Notes: a model not told the origin generated them from the sequence alone. Counted from the first letter of the stretch, positions 50,471 through 59,534 are shown. The stretch: 64,000 nt of DNA from Zhenhengia yiwuensis (GCF_014384995.1 NZ_JACRSY010000012.1:1-64000), one strand, 5' to 3'. Numbers and translations: made by a program.

Positions 50471-50995
50471 TTATACTAATTCAATAATAACTTCTTCAGC
50501 ACCGTCACCTTTACGAGGTCCGATTTTGATGATTCTTGTGTAACCACCATTACGGTCTGCGTATTTAGGAGCGATTTCGCTGAATAATTTATCTGTTAAA
50601 TCAACAGATTTAGCTTGTCTTCTCTTATTAGCTTGAACTTCTGTTACAGGGTATAATACCTTTAACATTTGTCTTCTTGCATGTAAGCGAGTAGCGCTAT
50701 CTTTTTTGATTGTTTTTTCTACTTCTTCAAATACAGTTACTTTTTTGCCATCTACAACTTCTTTAACGCGTTTACCGTTAACGTCTTTTTTAGCAACTTT
50801 AGCAGTAACTTTTACTTCTTCATAGTTATCTTTTTCACGTACAGCCATTGCAATTAAGCCTTCAGCAATCTTGCGAATCTCTTTAGCTTTTGCTGTAGTA
50901 GTTTTGATCTTACCATGGTATAAGAGATTTGTTACTTGATTACGAAGTAATGCTTTACGTCCAGCTGCATTACGTCCAAGTTTTCTTTGAGCCAT
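50471..50995 (-). CDS. rplQ: 50S ribosomal protein L17 with central insertion
   Basis: At 174 residues it is clearly longer than the usual 115-130. The L17 core is normal at both ends (RKLGRNAAGRKALLRNQVTN, KEIRKIAEGLIAMA; then KDSATRLHARRQML, LFSEIAPKYADRNGGYTRI). Between them is an extra lysine- and valine-rich stretch of about 45 residues (VTAKVAKKDVNGKRVKEVVD and on). Similar insertions occur in L17 of Lachnospiraceae and relatives, which supports the taxonomic guess. Last gene of the alpha operon. Confidence 0.96.
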   Translation of the reverse strand: MAQRKLGRNAAGRKALLRNQVTNLLYHGKIKTTTAKAKEIRKIAEGLIAMAVREKDNYEEVKVTAKVAKKDVNGKRVKEVVDGKKVTVFEEVEKTIKKDSATRLHARRQMLKVLYPVTEVQANKRRQAKSVDLTDKLFSEIAPKYADRNGGYTRIIKIGPRKGDGAEEVIIELV

Positions 50996-51019
50996 GCCTT
51001 AACCTCCTTTAGTTTGTCA

Positions 51020-51979
51020 CTAATCTTCGCTTGGTTTTAATGCAAATCCAAGCTCTTCAAGTTTTTGGAACACTTCTTCTAATGATTTACGTCCTAAGTT
51101 ACGTACTTTCATCATTTCATCTTCTGTTTTATTTGTAAGGTCTTCAACAGTGTTGATACCTGCACGTTTTAAACAGTTGAATGATCTAACAGAAAGATCT
51201 AACTCTTCGATAGTCATTTCAAGTGTTTTCTCTTTGGAGTCATCTTCTTTAGTTACCATGATTTCAGCATTACGTGCATTTTCACTTAAATCAATGAAAA
51301 GATTTAAATGTTCACTTAATACTTTAGCAGCTAAGCTAACTGCTTCATCAGGTTTTAAAGTACCATTTGTCCATACTTGTAATGTAAGTTTATCGTAGTC
51401 AGTTTGTTGACCAACACGAGTATCCTCTACAGTAAAGTTTACGCGCTCTACTGGAGTGTAACTTGCATCTACTGGAATAACTCCGATTGGTAAATCTGTC
51501 TTTTTAAGTTTATTAGTACCGATGTATCCACGACCTCTAGTGATTGTGAGTTCGATATATAAACGACAGTTTGAACCGCCATTTAATGTAGCGATATGAT
51601 GTTCTGGATTAAGGATTTCAATTTCAGCTGGACATTTAATGTCTGCGCCTGTCACTGTGCCCTCACCTGTAGCTTCAATGTAAACTACTTTTGGTTCCAT
51701 ATTATCACTAATGTCTTTGATAGCAAGACCTTTAATGTTTAATAGGATTTCAAGAACGTCTTCTTTAACACCTGGGATACTGCTGAATTCGTGTAGTACG
51801 CCTTCAATTTTTACGCTGCTTACTGCAGAACCTGGAAGAGAAGAAGAAAGGATTCTACGTAATCCATTCCCTAGGGTAGTCCCATATCCTCTTTCTAAAG
51901 GTTCTACAACAAAACAACCGTATTTACCGTCAGGTGACATTTCTTTAATCTCAATTTGTGGTTTTTCAAATTCCAACAC
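51020..51979 (-). CDS. rpoA: RNA polymerase alpha subunit
   Basis: The 319-residue subunit that nucleates polymerase assembly. The N-terminal domain has GYGTTLGNGLRRILLSS-type sequence (here LGNGLRRILSSSLPGSAVSS), and the C-terminal domain has LDLSVRSFNCLKRAGINTVE and RNLGRKSLEEV, which contact upstream DNA and activators. GTG start, with GGAGGG eight bases upstream. Confidence 0.98.
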   Translation of the reverse strand: MLEFEKPQIEIKEMSPDGKYGCFVVEPLERGYGTTLGNGLRRILSSSLPGSAVSSVKIEGVLHEFSSIPGVKEDVLEILLNIKGLAIKDISDNMEPKVVYIEATGEGTVTGADIKCPAEIEILNPEHHIATLNGGSNCRLYIELTITRGRGYIGTNKLKKTDLPIGVIPVDASYTPVERVNFTVEDTRVGQQTDYDKLTLQVWTNGTLKPDEAVSLAAKVLSEHLNLFIDLSENARNAEIMVTKEDDSKEKTLEMTIEELDLSVRSFNCLKRAGINTVEDLTNKTEDEMMKVRNLGRKSLEEVFQKLEELGFALKPSED

Positions 51980-52030
51980 CCGATAAACCCTCCTTTAATA
52001 TTAAAATAGTCTTTTGAGGGTGACGAACTA

Positions 52031-52657
52031 TTACTTAGAGTAAAGCTCAACGATAAGTGTTTCTTGGATATCTGTATCGATTTGATCTCTTGCAGGAGCT
52101 GCTTTAACAGTTCCTCTTAAGTTTTCGATATCAGCTTCTAACCATTCTGGTACAATACGAGAACCTGTTACTTCAGTGATTTGTTTGAAGCGTTCGAAGC
52201 TTTTAGCATCTTCTTTAACTTCAATTACATCACCAATTTTAACTTGGTATGATGGAATGTTAACTCTTTTACCGTTAACTGTAACAAGGTTGTGACGAAC
52301 AACTTGTCTAGCTTCTGTACGAGAACGTCCAAGACCTAAGCGGTAAGCTACGTTGTCTAAACGAAGTTCAAGGTTACGAAGTAAGTTCTCACCTGTGATG
52401 CCTGGTTGTGCATCTGCTTTTTCAAAGTATGTTCTGAATTGACCTTCAAGAACACCATAGATTCTTTTAGCTTTTTGTTTTTCACGTAACTGTAAGCCGT
52501 ACTCAGATAATTTTGTTTTTTGTTGACCATGTTGACCTGGTGCATATGGTCTTCTTTCAATAGCACAAGCTGCTGTGTAGCATCTTTCGCCTTTTAAGAA
52601 TAATTTTTTACCTTCACGACGACATTGTTTACATTTCGCTCCGATATATCTAGCCAT
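52031..52657 (-). CDS. rpsD: 30S ribosomal protein S4
   Basis: A 208-residue primary 16S rRNA-binding protein. The N-terminus has CKQC and CYTAAC, the zinc-binding form of S4, and the S4 RNA-binding domain follows (LRLDNVAYRLGLGRSRTEAR, RQVVRHNLVTVNGKRVNIPS). In Gram-positive bacteria S4 often controls its own synthesis; no clear S4 leader was seen between rpsK and rpsD, which are 18 bases apart. Confidence 0.98.
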   Translation of the reverse strand: MARYIGAKCKQCRREGKKLFLKGERCYTAACAIERRPYAPGQHGQQKTKLSEYGLQLREKQKAKRIYGVLEGQFRTYFEKADAQPGITGENLLRNLELRLDNVAYRLGLGRSRTEARQVVRHNLVTVNGKRVNIPSYQVKIGDVIEVKEDAKSFERFKQITEVTGSRIVPEWLEADIENLRGTVKAAPARDQIDTDIQETLIVELYSK

Positions 52658-52675
52658 TTCTATTTACACCTCCTA

Positions 52676-53083
52676 TTACACTCTTCTACGTTTTGGTGGA
52701 CGACATCCGTTATGTGGTACAGGAGTTACATCTTTAATTAATGTTACTTCTAAACCAGCTGCTTGAAGCGCACGAATAGCTGCTTCACGTCCGGATCCTG
52801 GACCTTTTACCATTACTTCAACTGATTTTAAACCGTGTTCCATTGCTGCTTTAGCTGCTGTTTCAGCTGCCATTTGAGCTGCATATGGAGTTGATTTTCT
52901 AGAACCTCTGAAACCAAGGCCACCTGCACTTGCCCATGAAAGAGCATTGCCGTTTGTATCAGTTAATGTAACCATTGTATTATTGAAAGTAGATTGGATA
53001 TGAGCCATACCACGTTCTACATGTTTTCTATCACGACGTCTACGAGTTGTACCCTTTTTTGCCGCTTTTTTTGCTGCTGCCAT
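52676..53083 (-). CDS. rpsK: 30S ribosomal protein S11
   Basis: A 135-residue platform protein of the small subunit. Blocks GMAHIQSTFNNTMVTLTDTN, SWASAGGLGFRGSRKSTPYA and DVTPVPHNGCRPPKRRRV are as expected. AAGGAGGTTAAGATCTC precedes the ATG. Part of the rpsM-rpsK-rpsD-rpoA-rplQ run. Confidence 0.98.
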   Translation of the reverse strand: MAAAKKAAKKGTTRRRRDRKHVERGMAHIQSTFNNTMVTLTDTNGNALSWASAGGLGFRGSRKSTPYAAQMAAETAAKAAMEHGLKSVEVMVKGPGSGREAAIRALQAAGLEVTLIKDVTPVPHNGCRPPKRRRV

Positions 53084-53107
53084 GAGATCTTAACCTCCTT
53101 TATTTAA

Positions 53108-53476
53108 CTATTTTTTCTTATTAGCTACTGTTTTCTTAGGACCTTTACGTGTACGAGCATTCGTTTTAGTTTTTTGTCCTCTTACTGGAAGGCCACGTCT
53201 ATGACGAATTCCTCTATAGCATCCGATTTCCATTAATCGTTTAATGTTAAGGGCGATTTCACGACGAAGGTCACCTTCAACCATTTGAGTTTTCTCGATG
53301 ATTTCGCGGATTTTGTTAGCCTCATCATCAGTTAAGTCCTTAACGCGTGTATCTGGATTGATACCTGCTTCTGTAAGGATTCTACGAGAACTTGGACGAC
53401 CTATACCATAGATATAAGTAAGACCAATTTCAACACGTTTATTTTTTGGTAAGTCTACACCTGCAATACGTGCCAT
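53108..53476 (-). CDS. rpsM: 30S ribosomal protein S13
   Basis: A 122-residue head protein contacting P-site tRNA through its C-terminal tail (GLPVRGQKTKTNARTRKGPK). IAGVDLPKNKRVEIGLTYIY at the start and the helix-two-turns-helix segment are standard. A structured gap of about 130 bases separates it from rpmJ upstream. Confidence 0.98.
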   Translation of the reverse strand: MARIAGVDLPKNKRVEIGLTYIYGIGRPSSRRILTEAGINPDTRVKDLTDDEANKIREIIEKTQMVEGDLRREIALNIKRLMEIGCYRGIRHRRGLPVRGQKTKTNARTRKGPKKTVANKKK

Positions 53477-53556
53477 TCAGATTGCACCTCCTATTGGTTG
53501 ATATATATATAATACAGCATTTTACCATGAAATGCCGCAGCCGCTTTTTAGTTAAC

Positions 53557-53587
53557 TCACAAAATCATATTATATATGATTTTGTGA
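53557..53587. other. Strong hairpin between rpmJ and rpsM
   Basis: TCACAAAATCATAT and ATATGATTTTGTGA form a 14-base-pair stem. Read on the minus strand no T run follows, so it is not a simple terminator; it may be a processing or regulatory structure within the operon. Confidence 0.6.
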
Positions 53588-53612
53588 CATAAATCAATGC
53601 ATTTGTAAAGCA

Positions 53613-53726
53613 TTAACCTTGTTTTTGTTTGTGTTTTGGATTTTCACAGATAACGCAAACACGGCCTTTTCTTTTGATTACTTTACATTTTTCACATATC
53701 TTTTTAACAGATGGGCGTACTTTCAT
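53613..53726 (-). CDS. rpmJ: 50S ribosomal protein L36
   Basis: A 37-residue protein found by translating the gap between infA and rpsM: it begins MKVRPSVKKICEKCKVIKRK and ends KHKQKQG. The zinc ligands Cys11, Cys14, Cys27 and His32 are all present (the C+ form). GGAGAGCAGAAA precedes the ATG. It lies 26 bases after infA, the normal order infA-rpmJ-rpsM. Confidence 0.97.
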   Translation of the reverse strand: MKVRPSVKKICEKCKVIKRKGRVCVICENPKHKQKQG

Positions 53727-53752
53727 TTTCTGCTCTCCTTTCCGTTTACCAT

Positions 53753-53971
53753 TTATTTAGAACGCCAAATAATTCGTCCCTTGGTTAAATCATATGGAGA
53801 AAGTTCCACAGTTACTTTATCACCCGGTAAAACACGGATAAAATTCATACGAAGTTTACCTGAGATATGAGCTAAGATCTTATGTCCGCCTTCAATCTCT
53901 ACTTGAAACATCGCATTTGGTAACTTTTCTATCACTGTTCCCTCTACTTCAAAAACATCACCTTTTGCCAA
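53753..53971 (-). CDS. infA: Translation initiation factor IF-1
   Basis: A 72-residue OB-fold factor that occupies the ribosomal A site during initiation: AKGDVFEVEGTVIEKLPNAM and the closing DLTKGRIIWRSK. The start is TTG, eight bases after GGAGG. It lies between the KOW-domain gene and rpmJ. Confidence 0.97.
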   Translation of the reverse strand: MAKGDVFEVEGTVIEKLPNAMFQVEIEGGHKILAHISGKLRMNFIRVLPGDKVTVELSPYDLTKGRIIWRSK

Positions 53972-53985
53972 GTTACAAACCTCCT

Positions 53986-54261
53986 CTATATAGAAGTCTT
54001 TATCAAATACTCTTTAATTCCTTTACGGATATCCGCATTCGATACGTTTTCTTCGATTATTTTTTGTTTGATCCAATCGATAACATCATTGGTTCTTTGA
54101 ATATGTTTATTTTTCTTACGTTTTGGGTTCTCTACTTTACGCAAATCTCCATCAGCAAGGTACACATATTCTTCTTCTACACTAACCACTATAAAAGATC
54201 TGCCTTTGTCTCTTCCACTTTTTGAAAACACTATTTGACCTACTTCTAACATTCCAATCAT
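53986..54261 (-). CDS. KOW-domain RNA-binding protein (L14e-like)
   Basis: A 91-residue protein with a KOW motif (GQIVFSKSGRDKGRSFIVVS, then YVYLADGDLRKVENPKRKK), resembling archaeal/eukaryotic L14e/L6e-type proteins. Such genes sit between map and infA in many Clostridia. Its ATG overlaps the map stop (ATGA). It probably binds rRNA or the ribosome; the exact role is unknown. Confidence 0.85.
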   Translation of the reverse strand: MIGMLEVGQIVFSKSGRDKGRSFIVVSVEEEYVYLADGDLRKVENPKRKKNKHIQRTNDVIDWIKQKIIEENVSNADIRKGIKEYLIKTSI

Positions 54262-55028
54262 TTCTCGCCCTCTTCTTCCGATCTGAGCGTTAAAATGAGT
54301 GGCTCATCATCTGTAATTACTATAGTATTTTCATAATGCGCAGATGGCAGTCCATCTCTAGTGACAAAAGTCCAATCATCGTCTAAACATCTTACTTGAC
54401 ATGTTCCTAAGTTAATCATAGGTTCAATAGCAAGTGCCATGCCTTTTTCAAGTTTTACACCGCGCCCAGGTGCCTTATAGTTAGGTACCTGTGGCTCCTC
54501 ATGTAATTCTTTCCCAATTCCATGACCCACTAAATCGCGTACTACACCATATCCGAAGGATTTTGCATAGTCCTCGATAGCTTGGGATATTTGTCCTAAA
54601 TGATTGCCAGCTTTTGCATATTTTAGTCCTTCAAAGAAACACTGCTTTGTAACTTCAATTAGCTTCAAAACATCAGGTGATACATCTCCGACTGGATACG
54701 TTCTAGCTGCATCAGAATGGTATCCTTTATAGTATACCCCAAGATCAACACTTACTATGTCGCCTTGTTTGATTTTCCTTGCACCTGGAATACCATGTAC
54801 AACTTCCTCATTAATGGATATACACGCTGATGCTGGGTAACCACAGTAACCTTTAAAAGAAGGTATAGCGTGTTTACTTGTTATGAACTTATAAGCCACC
54901 TGGTCTAATTCTTTTGTTGTTACACCGGGTCTAATATGCTTTGCCACCAGTTCATGTGCCTCAATGAGTATTTGAGCTGACTCTTGCATTAACTTAATTT
55001 CCGCGTCGGATTTAATGGGAATTGGCAT
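54258..55028 (-). CDS. map: Methionine aminopeptidase
   Basis: Removes N-terminal methionine from nascent proteins. A 256-residue pita-bread fold: SFKGYCGYPASACISINEEVVHGIPG, the metal ligands in SVDLGVYYKGYHSDAART, VGHGIGKELHEEPQVPNY and ALAIEPMINLGT, and YENTIVITDDEP. It follows adk by one base, the usual order secY-adk-map. Confidence 0.98.
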   Translation of the reverse strand: MPIPIKSDAEIKLMQESAQILIEAHELVAKHIRPGVTTKELDQVAYKFITSKHAIPSFKGYCGYPASACISINEEVVHGIPGARKIKQGDIVSVDLGVYYKGYHSDAARTYPVGDVSPDVLKLIEVTKQCFFEGLKYAKAGNHLGQISQAIEDYAKSFGYGVVRDLVGHGIGKELHEEPQVPNYKAPGRGVKLEKGMALAIEPMINLGTCQVRCLDDDWTFVTRDGLPSAHYENTIVITDDEPLILTLRSEEEGEK

Positions 55029-55029
55029 T

Positions 55030-55677
55030 TTAGTTCACTCCTAATGCTTTCTTTACCCTTGCACTAACTTCTTCTACTGTACCAACACCGTCAATTACAA
55101 GGACTTTCCCTTGCGCTTCGTAATGATTGATAAGAGGTTTAGTTTGTGCATGATAAACTTCTAATCTTTTCTTAACTGTATCTTCTTTATCATCTTCTCT
55201 TTGAACAAGATGAGTAGAACATTCATTACAAATACCTGGTACTGTTTCTACTTTGAATAATTTGTGATAAGAAGCGCCGCAGCTAGGACAAACAGTTCTA
55301 CCAGCCATACGCTCAATGATCGCTTCGTCTGGTACTTCTACATCAACTACTGCATCAATTGGTCTATTGATCTCTTTAAGCATAGCATCGAATGCTTCTG
55401 CTTGTGGTATAGTTCTTGGGAAACCATCCATGATCATGCCATTATCACAATCTTCTTGAACTATACGATCTTTGACAAGTTCAATTACGAGCTCATCTGG
55501 TACCAATTTGCCTTCATCCATGTATTTTTTTGCTTCTTGACCTAACTGAGTATTTTTAGAAATATGTTCTCTAAAAATATTTCCTGTTGAGATCGTTGGT
55601 ATATTGTATAGTTTCATAAGCATTTCTGCTTGTGTGCCTTTACCTGCTCCAGGTGCACCTAATAATATTAATCTCAT
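55030..55677 (-). CDS. adk: Adenylate kinase
   Basis: Interconverts AMP, ADP and ATP. A 215-residue long form: P-loop GAPGAGKGTQ, DGFPRT, and a LID domain with four cysteines (CPSCGASY to CNECSTHL), the structural zinc site of Gram-positive enzymes. It lies 24 bases after secY. Confidence 0.98.
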   Translation of the reverse strand: MRLILLGAPGAGKGTQAEMLMKLYNIPTISTGNIFREHISKNTQLGQEAKKYMDEGKLVPDELVIELVKDRIVQEDCDNGMIMDGFPRTIPQAEAFDAMLKEINRPIDAVVDVEVPDEAIIERMAGRTVCPSCGASYHKLFKVETVPGICNECSTHLVQREDDKEDTVKKRLEVYHAQTKPLINHYEAQGKVLVIDGVGTVEEVSARVKKALGVN

Positions 55678-55701
55678 TACGGCAACCCCCTAATCTAATT
55701 C

Positions 55702-56958
55702 TTATAGAAATCCTTTATAATGGCGCATTAGCATTTGTGATTCTAATTGCTTAATTGTTTCAAGTGCAACACCAACTACGATAAGTAATGATGTTCCTCC
55801 AAACTGAATTGGCATACTAAAGATAGCACCAAGTAAGAGAGGAGTTAAAGCTAATATTGCTAAGAATATTGCTCCCATTAATGTAATGTGTGTTGCAACC
55901 TTTGAAAGGTACTCAGATGTTGGTTTTCCTGGTCTAATACCTGGGATAAAACCGCCACCTTTTTTGAGGTTAGATGCTATATCTATTGGATTAAATGCTA
56001 TTGTTGAGTAGAAGAATGCAAATGCAAAGATTAAAATGACATAAAGTGTTCCTCCAAATGGATGAGTCCATCTAAGCCACTCAATAGCAGTTGCCCAGAA
56101 TTCACTTGGATTTTTAACAAATAAACCTGTTATAATCTCAGGGAATTGGATAAGTGACATTGCAAAGATAACTGGAAGTACACCAGCTAAGTTTACTTTG
56201 ATTGGTATATTTTGTGATTGACCACCATATACCTTTCTACCTGCTACACGTTTTGCATATTGAACTGAAATTCTTCTTTCACCAAGTGACATAGCCACAG
56301 TGAAACCAATAATAACAATAAAGAATAATAATAGAATAGCAACTTTTACATAATTATCATATGCTAGTAGGCTTGTAGCTGCTTGTGGAAGTCTAGATAC
56401 GATATTAATAAAGATAATTAATGAAATACCATTTCCAATACCTTTTTGTGTGATCTGTTCACCTATCCACATTACTAACATAGAGCCTGCAATAAATGAA
56501 ATAAATGCAAGGGCAAATACTATTACGCTTTTTTCAACTAATACATTACTTCTATATAACATAAGTGTTGTTGCACCTGATTGCATCATGGCAATTACTA
56601 ATGTTAAATATCTAGTATACTTGTTGATTTTTTTACGTCCATCTTCGCCTTCTTTTGATATCTCTTCTAGTCTAGTAATAGCGATAGTGAGGAGTTGGAT
56701 AATGATTGACGCTGTGATGTAAGGACCTACACCAAAGGCAAAAAGTGCCATTTGGCTGAATGCACCACCTGTGATTGCATTCATAAGTCCTAACATGTTG
56801 TTAGAATTCGCTCCTAACATTTGCTGTACAGCATCCGGATTGATGCCTGGAACAGGAATATGAGCTCCTATTCTAATTAAGGCAAACATCCATAGGGTAA
56901 AAATTATCTTTTTTCGCAGTTCTGGTACACTCCATGCATTTTTAAGAGTCTTAAACAA
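55702..56958 (-). CDS. secY: Preprotein translocase subunit SecY
   Basis: The ten-TM channel of the Sec translocon, 418 residues. FALIRIGAHIPVPGINPDAV, YITASIIIQLL, GIGNGISLIIFINIVSRLP and GFIPGIRPGKPTSEYL are family signatures; the C-terminus ends QLESQMLMRHYKGFL. TTG start after GAGGTGATGTAGG, overlapping the end region of rplO. Confidence 0.98.
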   Translation of the reverse strand: MFKTLKNAWSVPELRKKIIFTLWMFALIRIGAHIPVPGINPDAVQQMLGANSNNMLGLMNAITGGAFSQMALFAFGVGPYITASIIIQLLTIAITRLEEISKEGEDGRKKINKYTRYLTLVIAMMQSGATTLMLYRSNVLVEKSVIVFALAFISFIAGSMLVMWIGEQITQKGIGNGISLIIFINIVSRLPQAATSLLAYDNYVKVAILLLFFIVIIGFTVAMSLGERRISVQYAKRVAGRKVYGGQSQNIPIKVNLAGVLPVIFAMSLIQFPEIITGLFVKNPSEFWATAIEWLRWTHPFGGTLYVILIFAFAFFYSTIAFNPIDIASNLKKGGGFIPGIRPGKPTSEYLSKVATHITLMGAIFLAILALTPLLLGAIFSMPIQFGGTSLLIVVGVALETIKQLESQMLMRHYKGFL

Positions 56959-56959
56959 C

Positions 56960-57400
56960 CTACATCACCTCTGCTTTTCCACCCACAGCTTCAATTTTTT
57001 CGATTGCACCTGCACTAAATGCATTTGCTTGTACTGTTAATTTTTTAGTAAGATCGCCTTTAGCAAGGATTTTAACACCATCTCTAGTGTTTTTAACAAT
57101 TCCTGCTTCAACCATAGCGTCTACTGTAACAACAGCTCCATCTTCGAAACGGTTTAACATATCAACATTGATACCTACGATATCTTTGCTGTTACGATTT
57201 GTGAAACCACGTTTTGGAAGTCTTCTGTAAAGAGGCATTTGTCCCCCTTCAAAACCTGGTCTTACACCGCCACCACTTCTTGCTTTTTGTCCTTTATGTC
57301 CTTTACCGGCTGTTTTACCGTTACCTGAACCATGTCCTCTACCTGTACGGAAAGAGTCTCTTTTTGAACCTTCAGCTGGTCTTAATGAGCTTAAATTCAT
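56960..57400 (-). CDS. rplO: 50S ribosomal protein L15
   Basis: A 146-residue protein: MNLSSLRPAEGSKRDSFRTG, the glycine-rich GRGHGSGNGKTAGKGHKGQK, and a globular C-terminus. I use the ATG seven bases after GGAGG; the GTG three codons upstream lies in the ribosome site. In the spc order rpmD-rplO-secY. Confidence 0.97.
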   Translation of the reverse strand: MNLSSLRPAEGSKRDSFRTGRGHGSGNGKTAGKGHKGQKARSGGGVRPGFEGGQMPLYRRLPKRGFTNRNSKDIVGINVDMLNRFEDGAVVTVDAMVEAGIVKNTRDGVKILAKGDLTKKLTVQANAFSAGAIEKIEAVGGKAEVM

Positions 57401-57430
57401 GCGTCGCACCTCCTTTTGCTAAATCTACAA

Positions 57431-57616
57431 TTATTCGTTGATTTCTTCAACTTTAACTAAATGTTTAACTTGTTCAACCATACCACGGATAGCTGCGTTA
57501 TCTTGGTGAATGTTTGAACTATTTGTTTTTCTTAATCCGAGCGCTTCGATAGTTTTTTTATGTTTTGGAATTGCCCCGATTGTGGATCTTACTAAAGTTA
57601 CTTTTAAATTAGCCAC
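57431..57616 (-). CDS. rpmD: 50S ribosomal protein L30
   Basis: A 61-residue bacterial L30: LKVTLVRSTIGAIPKHKKTI and QDNAAIRGMVEQVKHLVKVE. GTG start. Between rpsE and rplO as usual. Confidence 0.97.
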   Translation of the reverse strand: MANLKVTLVRSTIGAIPKHKKTIEALGLRKTNSSNIHQDNAAIRGMVEQVKHLVKVEEINE

Positions 57617-57628
57617 TGACTATTCCTC

Positions 57629-58141
57629 CTATCCTAGAAGCTCTTCAACAGTTTTTCCACGAAGTTTAGCAACTTCTGCTGGAGTTTTTAATGCTGCAAG
57701 ACCTTCGATTGTTGCGTGAACAACGTTTTTCTTGTTATTTGAACCTAAAGATTTAGTTCTGATGTTACGGATACCTGCAAGTTCAAGTACAGCACGAGCT
57801 GGACCACCTGCGATAACTCCAGTACCTTCTTTAGCTGGTTTAAGAAGAACGTTTGCACTACCGAATGTACCTACAAATTCATGGTAGATACTATCTGCAT
57901 CGTTTCTTTCTACGAAGATAAGGTTTTTCTTAGCATCTTCAATTCCTTTTCTGATTGCATCAGGAATTTCCATAGCTTTACCTAAACCTACACCTACGTG
58001 TCCGTTTCCATCTCCTACTACTACTAAAGCAGAGAAACGGAATGTACGACCACCTTTAACTACTTTTGTTACACGTTTAATAGTAACAACTTTTTCTTTT
58101 AATTCCAAAGTATTTGGATTAATATTGAGTTTTTTAGCCAC
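57629..58141 (-). CDS. rpsE: 30S ribosomal protein S5
   Basis: A 170-residue protein with the double-stranded-RNA-binding N-terminal domain (GGRTFRFSALVVVGDGNGHV) and FGSANVLLKPAKEGTGVIAG. GTG start after GGAGGGACAGACG. Involved in translational accuracy with S4. Confidence 0.98.
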   Translation of the reverse strand: MAKKLNINPNTLELKEKVVTIKRVTKVVKGGRTFRFSALVVVGDGNGHVGVGLGKAMEIPDAIRKGIEDAKKNLIFVERNDADSIYHEFVGTFGSANVLLKPAKEGTGVIAGGPARAVLELAGIRNIRTKSLGSNNKKNVVHATIEGLAALKTPAEVAKLRGKTVEELLG

Positions 58142-58158
58142 CGTCTGTCCCTCCTTTA

Positions 58159-58521
58159 CTAGAATTGTAACCCAGCTTCACGAGCTGCGTCTGCTAATGC
58201 TTTTACTCTACCATGATATAAGAAACCACCACGGTCAAATACTACTTCTTCAATACCGTTAGCAAGTGCTTTTTTAGCAATTGCAGTACCAACAGCTACT
58301 GCTGCTTCTACGTTAGAACCAACTTTAATACCAAGATCTTTTTGAACTGTAGATGCTGATACTAATGTTACAGCTTTTACGTCATCAATAATTTGAGCAT
58401 AGATGTGTTTTTCACTTCTGAAAACTGCAAGTCTTGGTCTTTGAGCTGTACCTTCAATCTTGTTACGAAGTCTTCTATGTTTTTGAACACGAACTTTACT
58501 ACGTGATTGTTTATTGATCAT
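58159..58521 (-). CDS. rplR: 50S ribosomal protein L18
   Basis: A 120-residue 5S rRNA-binding protein: RRLRNKIEGTAQRPRLAVFR, HIYAQIIDD and VFDRGGFLYHGRVKALADAA. In order rplF-rplR-rpsE. Confidence 0.98.
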   Translation of the reverse strand: MINKQSRSKVRVQKHRRLRNKIEGTAQRPRLAVFRSEKHIYAQIIDDVKAVTLVSASTVQKDLGIKVGSNVEAAVAVGTAIAKKALANGIEEVVFDRGGFLYHGRVKALADAAREAGLQF

Positions 58522-58540
58522 TTAATTCACCCCTTTGCTA

Positions 58541-59080
58541 TTATTTTTTACCTGTTTTACCTACTTTACGTCTGATTACTTCATCAACGTATTTAATACC
58601 TTTACCTTTGTAAGGTTCTGGTTCACGTTTAGAACGGATATCAGCAGCAAATTGGCCTACTTGTTCTTTATTGATACCAGCAACTGTGATTCTGTTACCA
58701 TCAACTGTTGTTGTGATACCTTCTGGATCTTCCATTTCTACTGGGTGAGAGTAACCTAATGAAAGAACTAATTTTTTACCTTGTTTTTGTGCTCTGTAAC
58801 CAACACCATTGATTTCTAATACTTTAGCGTAACCATTTGTTACACCTTCGATCATGTTCGCAATAAGTGTTCTAGTTAAACCGTGAAGAGCTCTATTTCT
58901 TTTTAAATCATTTGGTCTTGTTACAACCACTTGATTTTCTTCAAGTGCAATGTTCATTGCACTATCGAATGCTTTTGTTAATGTTCCTTTTGGTCCCTTA
59001 ACTTCTACTACATTAGCTTCACTAACAGTAATAGTTACGCCTGCTGGAACAGTAATTGGTAGTCTACCAATACGTGACAT
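58541..59080 (-). CDS. rplF: 50S ribosomal protein L6
   Basis: A 179-residue protein with two repeated domains: SRIGRLPITVPAGVTITV and EINGVGYRAQKQGKKLVLSL, ending in PYKGKGIKYVDEVIRRKVGK. AAGGAGGTGCGAGC precedes the ATG. Confidence 0.98.
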   Translation of the reverse strand: MSRIGRLPITVPAGVTITVSEANVVEVKGPKGTLTKAFDSAMNIALEENQVVVTRPNDLKRNRALHGLTRTLIANMIEGVTNGYAKVLEINGVGYRAQKQGKKLVLSLGYSHPVEMEDPEGITTTVDGNRITVAGINKEQVGQFAADIRSKREPEPYKGKGIKYVDEVIRRKVGKTGKK

Positions 59081-59109
59081 GCTCGCACCTCCTTAAACTT
59101 TTGCTGTTA

Positions 59110-59511
59110 TTACCAAATAAATGCTATAACTTCTCCACCAACACCAAGTTTTCTAGCATCTTTGTCTGCAATTACACCTTTGTTTGTAGAAATAATTGCT
59201 GTACCAAGACCACCTAAAACTTTTGGAAGGTTTTCTGTATCTGCGTATACACGAAGACCTGGTTTAGAAATTCTTTTAATTCCTGAAATAACTTTTTCGT
59301 TTTTATCTTTACCGTATTTAAGAGTGATACGGATATTTTCTTTAACACCGTCAGCTGTTACATCGAAAGCTTTGATGTATCCTTCATTTAATAAGATCTC
59401 AGCAATCGCTTTTTTCATTTTAGAAGCAGGAACTTCTACTGTATCATGTTTTGCAACATTCGCGTTTCTGATTCTTGTTAACATATCTGCAATTGGATCG
59501 CTCATCATCAT
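59110..59511 (-). CDS. rpsH: 30S ribosomal protein S8
   Basis: A 133-residue 16S rRNA-binding protein: SDPIADMLTRIRNANVAKHD at the start and the ending KGVIADKDARKLGVGGEVIAFIW. Three ATG codons stand in tandem; the first is nine bases after GGAGG. Confidence 0.98.
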   Translation of the reverse strand: MMMSDPIADMLTRIRNANVAKHDTVEVPASKMKKAIAEILLNEGYIKAFDVTADGVKENIRITLKYGKDKNEKVISGIKRISKPGLRVYADTENLPKVLGGLGTAIISTNKGVIADKDARKLGVGGEVIAFIW

Positions 59512-59534
59512 TTTTAGTTACCTCCTTTCTGGTA

